Shown: positions 21,752 to 32,550 of the stretch, one piece after another | Layout of the letters: every line of letters starts with the position of its first letter | How positions within the stretch are numbered: the first letter of the stretch is position 1 | Source: Margaritispora aquatica | Lineage: Eukaryota > Ascomycota > Leotiomycetes > Helotiales > Discinellaceae | DNA: 64,000 bases | Assembly: GCA_007644065.1 (NCBI GenBank) | Contig: VJWN01000001.1 | Location: 1,688,340 to 1,752,339 of the forward strand | Reading direction: 5' to 3' | Made by a program: the position numbers and the translations under genes | The notes under the pieces: generated by a model | What the model was told of the DNA's origin: nothing | The model's database searches: none | The model's input: only the letters and a program-made list of their open reading frames with translations

Positions 21752-23006
21752 TCATATCTTCGATGTTGGTTTGACTGATGAAGCAGCCAGTAAATCAGTC
21801 ACGAATCGTGTCGTGTCTTTTACCATGCCTTCACTGTATGCGTGACCAATGCCTGGGTAAACAATGTCTTCAACATGTACACCTCCATTCTTGTACCACG
21901 TAGTGGTTGCCACTTTCAAAAATTGCATAAAAGTTTCTGAGGAGTGATATGGCACTAGTTTATCATCGCCTCCACTGCATACCAACACGCTTTTGCCCTT
22001 GATCTTAGCGTCTAGGATTTGGCGCAAGCGCTCTTGCTCGTCCAGTGAAGGATTGATATCGATTTCAGAGGTGCCAAATAATATTCCTTTGGGATCAGCT
22101 TTTTGTACACTGTGCACAAGAGCTTTGGGGAAGTCCTTGCTGCCAAAGAAGTCTGCTCCATTTGATGAGGTATATGTTGCACGTTTAGAAAGACGGGCTC
22201 GATCAGACATTACCCCTATTTGCCAATTAGCTGAACTCAACTAAGCGAGGAGATCGAGAATTGTTGTCTGTAGACGTGCTAGACATCTTTTATATTGAAA
22301 ATATTTTGGCATTTCACTTCTTAAGTTGTCCAAAAAGAAGTATTATAACGCGGTTCAAAACATTCTCAGGGAGTAAGCAAAATCGTGACTTACTCATGTA
22401 ATCTGGGCATCCGATAATCACAACTGCAGCCGTGACTCTTGGATCATTGAATAAGACCTGCCACGCAGCATGACCCCCTAAAGAAATTCCAAGGACGATA
22501 TGTTGGTTAATTAATCTGTGATCTGAATCATGAAAGATATAAGATCCAATATGATCAATCAAATGGCTGGTATCCATAACCGTGCCGTGAAAAATGCTAG
22601 AAAATGAATGAGCTGAAGCCCGACGGGAGAATGATTAGTCAAACCTAAACATGTCTTGGGCATGTGTTTCATTTCCTTCTCTCCAAGATTCATTGGCAAG
22701 TGGGGTTACCATTCTGCTCCCATGATTTCTTTGATCGAAGCTGACAGCAATGAGACCAACATCGTGGAAGCCCCCAGATCGCTTCTCGTTCCAAGCAGTA
22801 ATGCAAGTCGAAGCAACGCCTTCCATAATATGTTTGGTTTGCAATCTGGGATGTAGTAGCCAGAGGCATGATACAGATGTACAGTCAGTTGATAATTCCT
22901 TGAGACCGTAAACAGTGGTCAGAATTCCGGCAATGTGAAAAGTGGTGGACGATATAGTCGGAGAGGGTTTGGAATTTGTTTCCGAGAGTGGATTTGGAGT
23001 TGTCAT
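21752..23006 (-). CDS. Alpha/beta hydrolase
   Basis: The exons are 23006-22645, 22596-22394 and 22215-21752 (introns of 48 and 178 bp), giving 342 residues with closing phases. The N-terminal Ser/Thr stretch leads into a strand (CLWLLHPRL), a VSFDQRNHGSR block near 90 (oxyanion/HG region) and the nucleophile elbow GISLGGHAAW (Ser about 151). In the last exon GGDDKLVPY carries the probable Asp and GIGHAY the His, completing a Ser-Asp-His triad. The substrate is unknown; esterase, acylase or thioesterase activity is possible. No signal peptide is seen, suggesting a cytosolic enzyme. The second intron acceptor is my choice among several AGs, picked because it keeps the frame and the RVMSDRARL start of exon 3. 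Divergent from the phospholipase D gene. Confidence 0.78.
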
Positions 23007-23631
23007 GATGATCTTGAGCCCGTTATAGAACTGGTTGAGTACCTATATATTCGAGGGATGTATTGATATGTGAAGGTGAAGGTGAGAGTGAAAGTGAAAG
23101 TGAAAGTGCATGTTATAGGTTCTTTTATGATTTATCATTTCTGGTCCACAAAATGTTCCCCAGGTTCCTCGATGTCTTGGCACATTGACGTTGGAACAAT
23201 CCTCGGTTCGATCACCAACGTCATTTGGGCTGCCGAAATTAATCCTCAGAATGGAACCTAACTCCGGTCTCTCGATCTCCTCAACGAACAATTTATTGTG
23301 TTCTGATACAGAAACCTCTTATTTTCTCCGAGCCTTGCTTTCGTATTTCTGCCTTCAGAATAGAGTGTGCTTGTCAACATATTCCTGAAACTCAGTTGTC
23401 CTACAGCCTGAGCTCCGTCGTTCATGGCCACATAAAGCCAGCAAGCTACCTAGAGCATTCAACCACAGCCTCGCCATTGCGTTCCTGTACAACTCCGCCA
23501 TGCACCCGAGGGATCAGCTGTAACATCACAAGCATTTGGAGTAGGGATTTGATTGTTACGAGTCTCTGCCAGGTCTGTATCTGGGTCTTATTCGCCGGTT
23601 CAGCCTTTGAAGGGGATTCAGCAAGCCTACT
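23007..23631. other. Divergent promoter of hydrolase and phospholipase D
   Basis: 625 bp with no gene. It contains a hexamer run of gtgaag/gtgaaa units close to the hydrolase start; the rest shows nothing distinctive. Confidence 0.5.
23070..23109 (+). repeat. GTGAAR hexamer repeat
   Basis: About six to seven gtgaag/gtgaaa (gtgaga) units in tandem, about 65-100 bp upstream of the hydrolase start codon, in its promoter or 5' UTR. Confidence 0.8.
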
Positions 23632-26600
23632 ATGTCACAACGAAACGAAGAATCGATGTCTCCCCAAACTGGGAGCCCATTGCCAGAAACGACAAGAAGG
23701 ATAGGCTCGCCCAATACGCGACGGTCTGCACTTAAAGCTGAAGTGACATCTTCGCAGCAACACGAGCGGTCCAAGGAAAATGAACCAATCTCGAATGATG
23801 GGACCAAGCAACCATTGAGTGAAGCACAAGATTATCTAAATGGCGGAATGCCTCATGAAGGAATTCCCTTATCACAAGAGAATGGGAACACATTGACGAC
23901 ATCTGCGAGCTCTCTGCAGTTGCAATCAACATTGAAACCCACAGGTGGCTCTTTCTCTCCAGATGCCATGATGTCTGGTGCTGGCACATCTACACCTCCC
24001 GATCGACGTTCCGTGCAATTTGCTCGACAAGATCCAGCCCTCGAATATTTGACACATCTGCGGCAGGAGTCTTGGGAGGAGGGTGAGACGCCGTCAAAAG
24101 ATCGGCGAGGCCATTTCATGTCGAAGTTAAAATCTTTGGCCTCTACGGGCAGTCTGCAAACTCATAGCAGGAACCCAAGCAGGTCAGCCGTACCTGGTGA
24201 GGAGGGAACAGAATCTGCCCCACGTTCTCCAACTGCTGAGCGATCTAATCGACTCTCCCATACACTTTTAGAAGAGGAAGGCAGTGACGCCGATGCAGAG
24301 GAGACTGCTGACGAGGGCGCTGGCACACTGCCAGCACCGAAAAAACAAAAGCGGAAATTTCGATATCCACAGGACAATGCAAGCAGCAGTCAAACGGCAC
24401 CAAACACGCCTCGCACTCGAGGGTTGGCAGATTCTCCAGGCGGGCACCGCCGTGGAGGTTTTCTTTTACGAAGGGCGACAGATGGATCTTTGGAACAGCG
24501 AGGCCATCAATCTGAGGGTGAAGGACGTGATCGACTGAACCACAGTGCATGGAGGCGTGGACAATCGTGGCTTTCTGGACCAAGGGGTCTGAGTCTTGGC
24601 GGCCATGAGCAATCTCCAGATCTTGATGGAGCTTCAGGCAGAAGACCTAGTAATTTTAGGAGAGCTATGACAGGACTGGGAGGTGGCCAAAGTGAAGGTG
24701 AACAGACACCACGACGACCTTTTCTGGGTGGAGAACGTGCAACCACCTTTGGAGCACAACGATGGAGAATGTTGAAGCATGGGTTGAAGCTGCTAGGATC
24801 TAAGAAAGAGGAACACAAGGTTGATTACATGAAATCAGCTGAGCTGATGGCTGAATTACGTGCAGGAGCTCCCGCAGCACTTATGCTTGCCAGTATGATC
24901 CAACGTGATGAGCATGGCAACAAAAGAATTCCTGTGTTGCTCGAACAACTCAAATTAAAGGTAACGGATAGCAGACCAACTGTGGAAGATCCCAACGAGA
25001 ATGAAAGGCATCTCGTGTTTCGCATTGAGCTTGAATATGGAAGTGGATTGAACAGAATGAAATGGGTCATCAATAGATCACTGCGTGATTTTGCCAATTT
25101 ACATCTGCGTTACAAACTTCAGACTAGTAGCGATAAATACATCCAGCTACGGACCGACATTGATTCTAGGCCAAAGCAACCGCGATTTCCCAAATCTGCT
25201 TTTCCCTACTTCCGAGGCGTGCGTGGTCTTGGAGAAAGTGAGGAAGACGAGGCCGATAATGTTCGCGCAGAAGATACTGTCGGGGAAGCTACGCATAGTG
25301 AAAATGAAAGAAAGAAAAAGAACAAACGGCGGCCTTCATTCACTGGGCATGCCAGGAAGTCAAGTTTTCAAGATGCAGGTACAGGCTCGATGTCTGGAGC
25401 TGCACAAGCTCAGCAACAAACAAGGATCTACAACGAAAGACAGCGTCGCAAACTCGAAGTCTACCTTCAAGAGATGATCAGATGGCTCATATTCAGGCCT
25501 GATAGCAACAGGTTGTGTCGCTTTCTTGAGCTGTCTGCCTTGGGAGTGAGACTGGCTGCTGAAGGAAGTTATCATGGAAAGGAGGGATATCTCATCATTC
25601 AATCTGGTAACGGTCTAGACATGAAAAGACTTCTGGCACCAGGGAATCTGTTTTCGCGTCATTCTCCAAAATGGTTCCTTGTTCGCCATAGCTATATCGT
25701 TTGCATCGAATCTCCTGAAAACATGCACATTTACGATGTTTACTTGGTGGATCCACAGTTTCAGATTATACAAAAACGCAGAAAGTTCAAAGAAATGCGT
25801 GGCAAAGAGCTTCTGGCTGCTGCTGAGACAAGCAGCAAACATCCTCAGCATCATAGTCTCAAACTCCAGAACTCCGAAAGAAAGATAAAGTTGTTAGCCA
25901 AAAATGAGCGACAGTTGCGACAATTTGAGGACTCGATTAATTATATGGTTGAGACGACACCTTGGGCAAAACATAATCGCTTTGGCAGCTTTGCTCCTGT
26001 TAGAGCCAATTCTAGTGCTCAATGGCTTGTTGATGGTCGCGACTACATGTGGAATGTTTCTCGAGCCATCAACATGGCGAAGGATGTCATATACATCCAC
26101 GATTGGTGGCTTAGCCCTCAACTATACATGAGGCGGCCTGCAGCTATCAGCCAAAAATGGAGACTTGATCGATTGTTACAGAAAAAAGCCAGGCAGGGAG
26201 TTAAGGTGTTCATTATCATTTACAGAAATGTGGAGGCCGCCATCCCAATCGATTCTGAGTTTACCAAATTCTCGATGCTGGACCTTGACCCGAATATTTT
26301 CGTCCAGAGATCCCCTAACCAATATAAGAAAAACCAGTTCTTCTTCGCTCACCACGAGAAAATATGTATTGTGGACCATACGGTTGCGTTTGTCGGAGGT
26401 ATTGATTTGTGCTTTGGCCGATGGGATAGTCCTCAACATTCACTTGTAGACGACAAGCCAACAGGGTTTGAGCAGACTGATATGCCTAAAGATGCCGATC
26501 ATTGTCAGTTGTGGCCAGGGAAAGACTATTCGAATCCTCGAGTGCAGGACTTCTTCCAGCTTAATGAACCGTATGCAGAGATGTACGACAGATCGAAAAC

Positions 26601-29037
26601 GCCGAGAATGCCCTGGCATGATATTTCCATGCAGGTAGTTGGTCAACCTGCTCGAGATCTGACACGGCACTTTGTTCAAAGATGGAATTACATTCTCCGT
26701 GGGCGAACACCTACAAGACCTACCCCATTCCTCCTCCCACCACCAGATTATACTGATGCCGAGCTCGAGGCATTGGGGCTCAACGGCACATGTGAAGTCC
26801 AAATTCTCAGATCAGCATCAAACTGGTCTCTCGGCACAACTGAGACTGAACACAGTATCATGACTGCATACTGCAAGATGATTGAAGAATCCGAGCACTT
26901 CGTTTATATTGAGAATCAATTCTTCATCTCCAGTTGCGAAACAATGGGTGTCAAGATTGTGAACACCATTGGCGACGCAATTGTCGAGCGAGCGATACGA
27001 GCCTACAACAATAATGAAAGCTGGCGCTGCATGTGTCTAATACCTTTGATGCCAGGTTTTCAGAATACTGTAGATGAGGCTGAGGGAACCAGTGTTCGGT
27101 TGATCATGCAATGTCAATTCCGCAGTATCTGCCGTGGCGAGGGCTCGATATTTGGCCGGCTTAGAGCCAATGGGATAGAACCCGAAGATTTTGTCAATTT
27201 CTACAGTCTCAGATCGTGGGGTAAAATTGGGCCTAACAAAACATTGGTCACTGAACAACTCTATATACACGCCAAGACTATCATTGTGGATGACAGAATT
27301 GCATTGATTGGATCAGCCAATATCAATGAACGATCTATGTTGGGTTTTCGGGATTCGGAAACCGCTGCTGTTGTTCGGGACACCGATATGATATGGTCGA
27401 CTATGGATGGCCAACCGTTTCAAGTAGGTCGGTTTGCTCATACCTTGCGTATGCGTCTCATGAGAGAGCATCTCGGCCTCGATATCGACGAATTTGCTGA
27501 TGAGGAACGGGATGAAGAATTCGATCGAGAGATGGATGAGCATGAAAAAAGGATGAACGATGTATATGACGAACCTGTCGATTCTGATCCTGATCATAGC
27601 CAAGCTGATTATCCGGACCTCGGTGCTGCTGATCGAGCTACCAGAATCATTAATCATGAGCGTTTGCGGAGCTTCAACCATGATGTTGATTGGGAGGAGG
27701 CAGGAAATCCAAATATCCAACCAGAAAAGTTCAAGTCTGTCACGTCTGACAAACGAGTTACTGGTAACAAATTTCATGCAGCGGAGGTTGACGGGGATGG
27801 TCCAGATCAAATGAAAGCGGCTGAAAGAATTGGCTTGACCAGGGGAAGGGACACCGTCATAGTAGAAGGTGGTCGTGAAGTTCTGGTCACAGATATTGCT
27901 GCTGAAGGCAAAGGGACCCTTGATCACCCAAAGAAGCCACATACCCGTCATCACATAGAACATTATCGTGGCACTGATGACAGCGGTGTAGGCAATGAAA
28001 ATCTGCCACCGATGCCTGATCTGCCGAGAAGAACTACTGAACAGTTAGGCCTCTCCCAGCTGTCTCAATTACCACCTTTACCGGTGGTGGACGATACGGA
28101 TATTGGAGGACCTCGTATTACGATTGATTCTAGCGGCAATCCATACGTCAAGCCGTTCAATCCATTGACTGCAGATATCAAGCCTGCCAATGTAGACAAA
28201 GATTGCATGAGAGATCCCCTGAATGATTCTTTCTTCGATGATACTTGGCGGCGCGTTGCAGACAATAATACAAATATTTTCAGGAAGGTTTTCCGATGTA
28301 ATCCAGACAGCCTGGTCACCAACTGGAGTGAGTATACTGAGTATGTTGCCTATGCTGAACGTTTCGCACAAGCACAGGGAGCCGGAAAGAGCACTGATCG
28401 CAACCAACAAGAGTCTGCAGGAAAAAGCGGTCCTCCAGGAGCTCTTTCATCAGTGGCCAACGGTGGCCATGGGTTGGGTAACATATCTGAAAAGATTATG
28501 CACAATGGCCAGGACAACCAACATCCGCTAGGAACCGTTCAAGAATGGGCAGAGAAGGCAACCATGGAAAATCAGTCACGGATGGATACATCTGGACCTC
28601 CTGAGAACTGGAACAACGAAAAGTTCGCTGCGTGTGGAATGCCTGACGAGCCCCAATCACCAATTCCACCAGCTGGAAACGAAACATTCCCATCTCTAGA
28701 TTCCACTGTTGACCAGTCATACCCCGAATCTGCCCTGCAACCAGAAACAAACGTTAGCACGAGGAAGACAACTTTCTCCACAAATATTCCACCCGAGAAA
28801 GTCAACAACGGCTTTGTGAACTTGGGGTCGCAGAGGAAGCGTCGTCGTGGCACTACCAAAGGAAGCCGCAAAGGATTCTCTTCTAGTGATGATTTGCTAA
28901 GTCGGGAAGATGCAGAAGAGCTTTTAAGCTTAGTTCAGGGGCATCTTGTTGTCTTTCCATACGATTGGCTTTGCAAAGAAGAGCTGAATTCACACTGGCT
29001 CTACCAGGTGGATCAAGTTGCCCCTCTCCAAATCTAG
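23632..29037 (+). CDS. Phospholipase D (PX-PH type, Spo14/PLD1 family)
   Basis: One unbroken exon of 1801 residues, the usual size for fungal PLD1. The long N-terminus (1 to about 390) is Ser/Pro/Arg-rich. A PX-like domain (about 440-600, with an acidic/basic insert) is followed by a PH-like domain (about 620-770). Both HKD motifs are intact: H908-x-K910-x4-D915 (HEKICIVD) and H1213-x-K1215-x4-D1220 (HAKTIIVD), the latter followed by GSANINERS. The C-terminal 550 residues are acidic and mostly disordered-looking, with a conserved-looking FDDTWRRVADNNTNIFRKVFRCNPDS block near 1540. The enzyme hydrolyses phosphatidylcholine to phosphatidic acid and choline on membranes, in secretion, sporulation and hyphal growth. 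It ends 200 bp from the convergent Coq7 gene. Confidence 0.93.
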   Translation: MSQRNEESMSPQTGSPLPETTRRIGSPNTRRSALKAEVTSSQQHERSKENEPISNDGTKQPLSEAQDYLNGGMPHEGIPLSQENGNTLTTSASSLQLQSTLKPTGGSFSPDAMMSGAGTSTPPDRRSVQFARQDPALEYLTHLRQESWEEGETPSKDRRGHFMSKLKSLASTGSLQTHSRNPSRSAVPGEEGTESAPRSPTAERSNRLSHTLLEEEGSDADAEETADEGAGTLPAPKKQKRKFRYPQDNASSSQTAPNTPRTRGLADSPGGHRRGGFLLRRATDGSLEQRGHQSEGEGRDRLNHSAWRRGQSWLSGPRGLSLGGHEQSPDLDGASGRRPSNFRRAMTGLGGGQSEGEQTPRRPFLGGERATTFGAQRWRMLKHGLKLLGSKKEEHKVDYMKSAELMAELRAGAPAALMLASMIQRDEHGNKRIPVLLEQLKLKVTDSRPTVEDPNENERHLVFRIELEYGSGLNRMKWVINRSLRDFANLHLRYKLQTSSDKYIQLRTDIDSRPKQPRFPKSAFPYFRGVRGLGESEEDEADNVRAEDTVGEATHSENERKKKNKRRPSFTGHARKSSFQDAGTGSMSGAAQAQQQTRIYNERQRRKLEVYLQEMIRWLIFRPDSNRLCRFLELSALGVRLAAEGSYHGKEGYLIIQSGNGLDMKRLLAPGNLFSRHSPKWFLVRHSYIVCIESPENMHIYDVYLVDPQFQIIQKRRKFKEMRGKELLAAAETSSKHPQHHSLKLQNSERKIKLLAKNERQLRQFEDSINYMVETTPWAKHNRFGSFAPVRANSSAQWLVDGRDYMWNVSRAINMAKDVIYIHDWWLSPQLYMRRPAAISQKWRLDRLLQKKARQGVKVFIIIYRNVEAAIPIDSEFTKFSMLDLDPNIFVQRSPNQYKKNQFFFAHHEKICIVDHTVAFVGGIDLCFGRWDSPQHSLVDDKPTGFEQTDMPKDADHCQLWPGKDYSNPRVQDFFQLNEPYAEMYDRSKTPRMPWHDISMQVVGQPARDLTRHFVQRWNYILRGRTPTRPTPFLLPPPDYTDAELEALGLNGTCEVQILRSASNWSLGTTETEHSIMTAYCKMIEESEHFVYIENQFFISSCETMGVKIVNTIGDAIVERAIRAYNNNESWRCMCLIPLMPGFQNTVDEAEGTSVRLIMQCQFRSICRGEGSIFGRLRANGIEPEDFVNFYSLRSWGKIGPNKTLVTEQLYIHAKTIIVDDRIALIGSANINERSMLGFRDSETAAVVRDTDMIWSTMDGQPFQVGRFAHTLRMRLMREHLGLDIDEFADEERDEEFDREMDEHEKRMNDVYDEPVDSDPDHSQADYPDLGAADRATRIINHERLRSFNHDVDWEEAGNPNIQPEKFKSVTSDKRVTGNKFHAAEVDGDGPDQMKAAERIGLTRGRDTVIVEGGREVLVTDIAAEGKGTLDHPKKPHTRHHIEHYRGTDDSGVGNENLPPMPDLPRRTTEQLGLSQLSQLPPLPVVDDTDIGGPRITIDSSGNPYVKPFNPLTADIKPANVDKDCMRDPLNDSFFDDTWRRVADNNTNIFRKVFRCNPDSLVTNWSEYTEYVAYAERFAQAQGAGKSTDRNQQESAGKSGPPGALSSVANGGHGLGNISEKIMHNGQDNQHPLGTVQEWAEKATMENQSRMDTSGPPENWNNEKFAACGMPDEPQSPIPPAGNETFPSLDSTVDQSYPESALQPETNVSTRKTTFSTNIPPEKVNNGFVNLGSQRKRRRGTTKGSRKGFSSSDDLLSREDAEELLSLVQGHLVVFPYDWLCKEELNSHWLYQVDQVAPLQI

Positions 29038-29237
29038 TGAGTTCAATCCAAGTGCCATGAATTTCCAAGCTAATACATTGTGTAGCAATTGAGAGTAATT
29101 AAGGTTGATGTAAAAATTTGTAAACTTGTAAAAGGCATATACAGAGGAAGACTAGAGGTGCATTAGGGGGATATATTTATGGATTTGCAGCATTCAAAGC
29201 GAGGCGTTTGACATCAGGTGTACCAATGTCATTATTT

Positions 29238-30112
29238 TCATACTCTCTCACTGACCCAAATGGCACTTCTACACCCTGCTCTTATGACCCCCGTGAGCAG
29301 CTCATGCGGCACTGCCTTTTGCGCATCATGTTCCACCGCATGATCTAGGTGTTCTAATTCTTCATCTCGTATTCTCCTCAGCGTGCTCAGCAGCTCTGTC
29401 AATTCTGGACCTAGCTCCTGTCCATCCTTCTTCATCTCCTCTTGCATCTCTAACAAAACCTTTACTTGATCATTATAATGTGTACCAATCTCTGTCTCTA
29501 CAGCCTCTGTACAAGCCATTGCCGCCTCACGTCCCATGATTGCGGTACCCCAACCTAGCGCCGTGGCCGCGAACGACCATAGAGGATACATGGCGGTAGG
29601 ACGTATGCGGTGCTTTGCGAGTAGTGCGTTAAAAGTCTTGAAGTGTCCGGCCTCCTGGTCGTACATGTGTTTCATTAAGGGTCGAAGTTGAGGGTGGGAG
29701 GCAACAACGACGGGAGTTTGGGCTGTATAGATCAGGCATGCTGCCAATTCGCCAGCTTGATTGACTCGGAGCTTCGAAGAAGAAAGAAATTAGCGAAATT
29801 ATAAGAAAAGGTTCATTAAGAGCTTACTGCACTGGTGAGAAAGTCGCGCTGTGCTTGAGTTAGTGGTTTGGATGGTGGTGAAGGATTGGATGTTGCTTCC
29901 AGGCCAGCCTTGGGCATTCGTGTTATTTCATTTGGTGTGGTATCTTGAATCGAATCTGAGATGCTTGGGCTTGGACTTGGTCTTCGAGTGGTAGAAGAGA
30001 GACATCTTGACTGGAGGGGTGCTTTTGCGAAAACACTTGGGGCGAGGAAGTCATAGACTGAGAGATGCTTTGCGAGTGCAATTGAACGTCGAGAGCATGT
30101 CTGAAATGCCAT
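29238..30112 (-). CDS. coq7: Coq7, 5-demethoxyubiquinone hydroxylase
   Basis: The exons are 30112-29828 and 29771-29238, with a 55-bp intron (gtaagc donor, TTCTTCGAAG acceptor), giving 272 residues. The N-terminal 90 residues are Ser/Arg-rich with few acidic residues, as expected for a mitochondrial presequence. The catalytic part contains all di-iron ligands of the family: E103 (AGELAA), E135 and H138 (DQEAGH), E187 (AVETEIG), and E233 and H236 (DEELEH). It hydroxylates demethoxyubiquinone in coenzyme Q synthesis at the inner mitochondrial membrane. The start is the first ATG of the frame; the frame is open further upstream only with non-ATG codons. Divergent from rtf1 with a 475-bp shared promoter. 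Confidence 0.93.
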
Positions 30113-30587
30113 GTTTGATGAGAGCGCTTGGCAAATTGAATTGCTCGTGGGAGTCTGTGGAGTTGCTTTACCTCTTGAAGTTTGTTGTTTCAACGAAGAT
30201 GCACTGATTTGATATGATGACGATCATGAATGAAGTACTATATTGCACAAGGCTGCAACCTGCTTGTGCTTGCAGCCAACCAGAACGTGTCAACTCATCA
30301 GCCTTACCGGATAAACTGAAAGACCGCTGCACTAAGACGCGCCTACATAGGAGACGCTCACCAATTCACTTTGGAGATCAACTCACCCTCTTCTACATGA
30401 TTAATTTGCTCTTAAGCATAAAATTTCTTCCAATTTCCACTCGATACTCCTCTACCACAAGACCGCGAAGCATATCCCGAAATCACAGAGTCACACCTTT
30501 CAAAACATACATTTCCTTCCACGTCGGCCTCCTTGCCGTTTGCTGGTACTTCTTTAACATACATTTCTGCAACATTATTACAGAATC
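30113..30587. promoter_or_regulatory. Bidirectional promoter interval coq7/rtf1
   Basis: 475 bp separate the two ATGs of the divergent genes. The rtf1 side is C/T/A-rich (long pyrimidine leader at about 30430-30580). I see no clear TATA box. Confidence 0.5.
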
Positions 30588-32550
30588 ATGTCTGACATCG
30601 ACGATGAGCTTCTGGCTCTCGCTGGAGGGGCTTCTTCTGACGAAGAAGACGATGCGCCAATGAATATGAGCAAGGACGGTTCAGACTCCCCAAATCGAGA
30701 ATCAGGAAAGTCAAACGCGAATAAATCAGGAGCTCGCAAGAATGGTCGCAGACAGAATGACTCTGAGGAGGAAGGTGAAGCGTAAGTGCATTGCAATTTT
30801 CATCTGCCTTTTTGGCAGCCTCTCTTTGAAGCCATGGCTAATTCATTGCAGCTCATCAGCGCATTCATCTCCAACGTCTCAGCGATCAGCTCCCATGGAT
30901 CAGTCGGACTCAGAATCGGATGCAGAGGCATATCACGACGATGACGACAAGTACCCACTGGAGGGCAAGTTCATGAGCGAGGCAGATAAAACAAACATTC
31001 TTTCTATGCCCGAAATCAAACGCGAAGAGATCCTTGCAGAACGAGCTCAAGAGGTGGAACGAGACAGACAAAACCGAGCTTTGAAGCAACTTCTGAAGGC
31101 TCGTGAAGCAAGTACCAAGCAGCAGGACAAGAAGCGCAAGGCTGGAGCCGCAGACTTGGACACAGATCAGCGCAAGACTTCTCGGCAGCGGACAAAGCCT
31201 GGTGGCAGCAAAGGCGGCGAGTCCAGTACCCAATTTGATGTCTTGAAGCGCGCTAGAGCTGAGAAGAATGATCGTCAGCGTCGTCGGGAGGAGGACCGAG
31301 AACGTGATAAAGATCGCAGAAACACAGACGATCGTCAATCGAGTCGAGAAGCTTCAGCTGAGAGTGTGGTCGAATGGGATGCTCCAGCAAAGAACAAGAA
31401 ATCAAAGTCGCCAGATCATCGTGACAATGAACCTATCACCCTTCACGATATTGAGAGAACTCGAGTTGGCAGAAGTAGATTCGCACTGGTGTGCTTCTAT
31501 CCTGGTTTTGACGAAGCCATAACAGGCTGTTTCGTTCGAATCAGCATCGGTCAAGACAAGGAGACGCATGCGAATATCTATCGAATGGCTTATATCAAAG
31601 GTAATTCCAGATGATCGCTTGTACGATTCAGTGCTGATGTAACTACAGGGTTTGCAGAAGACCGACCGTATGCTATTGAGACCGCAAATGGGAAGCATTT
31701 CAAGACTACTCAGTATGTCCGTGCTGCTCATGGAACTGCGGTAAGAAATTGGCCATTTATCACCTGTTCCGATTCACCTTTCACGGAGGCGGAGTTCAAC
31801 CGCTACAAGCAGACCTGTGCCGTTGAAGGTGTCCCAATGCCCACACGATCGAAACTCGTCGCAAAGCTTCAAGATATCAATGACCTCGTTAATCGTTCAT
31901 GGACTGAAACGGAATTGCAAGTAAAGCTGAAGAAGTCAGGTGCACTTGTCAACAAGTACATTCCGATCGAACGCAATCGCATTAACAACTTGATCAAAGA
32001 AGCAGTCGCGCGCCATGACACCGTCAAGGAAGAGGCACTTCGTCAAGAACTTGCAGAGTTAGATGGTCCGAAACTAGCATATAGTACTTCTATGCAATCA
32101 TCGCCAAGGAAGAATGCTTCTCAAGTCCCCAATCAGCAAGATCGTCTTGCCAAGATCAATACTGAAAATCGGCGAAAGAATGCCGAAGATATTCGGAAGG
32201 CCCAAATTGCTGAGAGAAAATTAGCACGTGTAACTGAGGCGGCCCTTGCTCGAGGCGAAGACGTCGTTGAGGACACATCTCGTCGTGTCAAAACAAAGGC
32301 CAAATTCAAGCATGATGTTGCAGATGCATTTGGGGCGAAAAAAGCAGATGGCGATGCAAGTGGCACAAACACTCCAGGGTCTAGCACACCAACGCAATCG
32401 GCCAAGAAATCATCAACTCTCCCACATATCGCTAAGTTACAAGCCGCCAATAGCAACAAGAAGGGCATCCCCACCATCCGACGACCTTTGATGGATGATG
32501 ATATTATTGGAGCGATCGATCTTGGTATCGACCTTGAACTTGAGCTTTGA
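30588..32550 (+). CDS. rtf1: Rtf1, Paf1-complex subunit with Plus3 domain
   Basis: The exons are 30588-30781, 30852-31600 and 31649-32550 (introns of 70 and 48 bp), giving 614 residues. The start MSDIDDELLALAGG is typical of Rtf1. The acidic Ser/Asp/Glu-rich N-terminus is followed by a basic helical region (about 120-250, EIKREEILAERAQEVERDRQ, RRREEDRERDKDRRN; includes the histone-modification region). The Plus3 domain (about 258-390: ITLHDIERTRVGRSRF, ITGCFVRISIG, YRMAYIK) binds phosphorylated Spt5. A coiled, basic C-terminus ends in PTIRRPLMDDDIIGAIDLGIDLEL. It works with the Paf1 complex in transcription elongation and H2B ubiquitylation in the nucleus. Confidence 0.93.

Noticed and set aside
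27313..27963. 216-codon minus frame inside phospholipase D
   Set aside because: It lies antisense to a conserved 1801-residue protein with both HKD motifs intact; no motif of its own.
30113..30193. Longer N-terminus for Coq7 starting at 30193
   Set aside because: The first codon there is TTG; the first ATG of the frame is at 30112 and gives a normal presequence.
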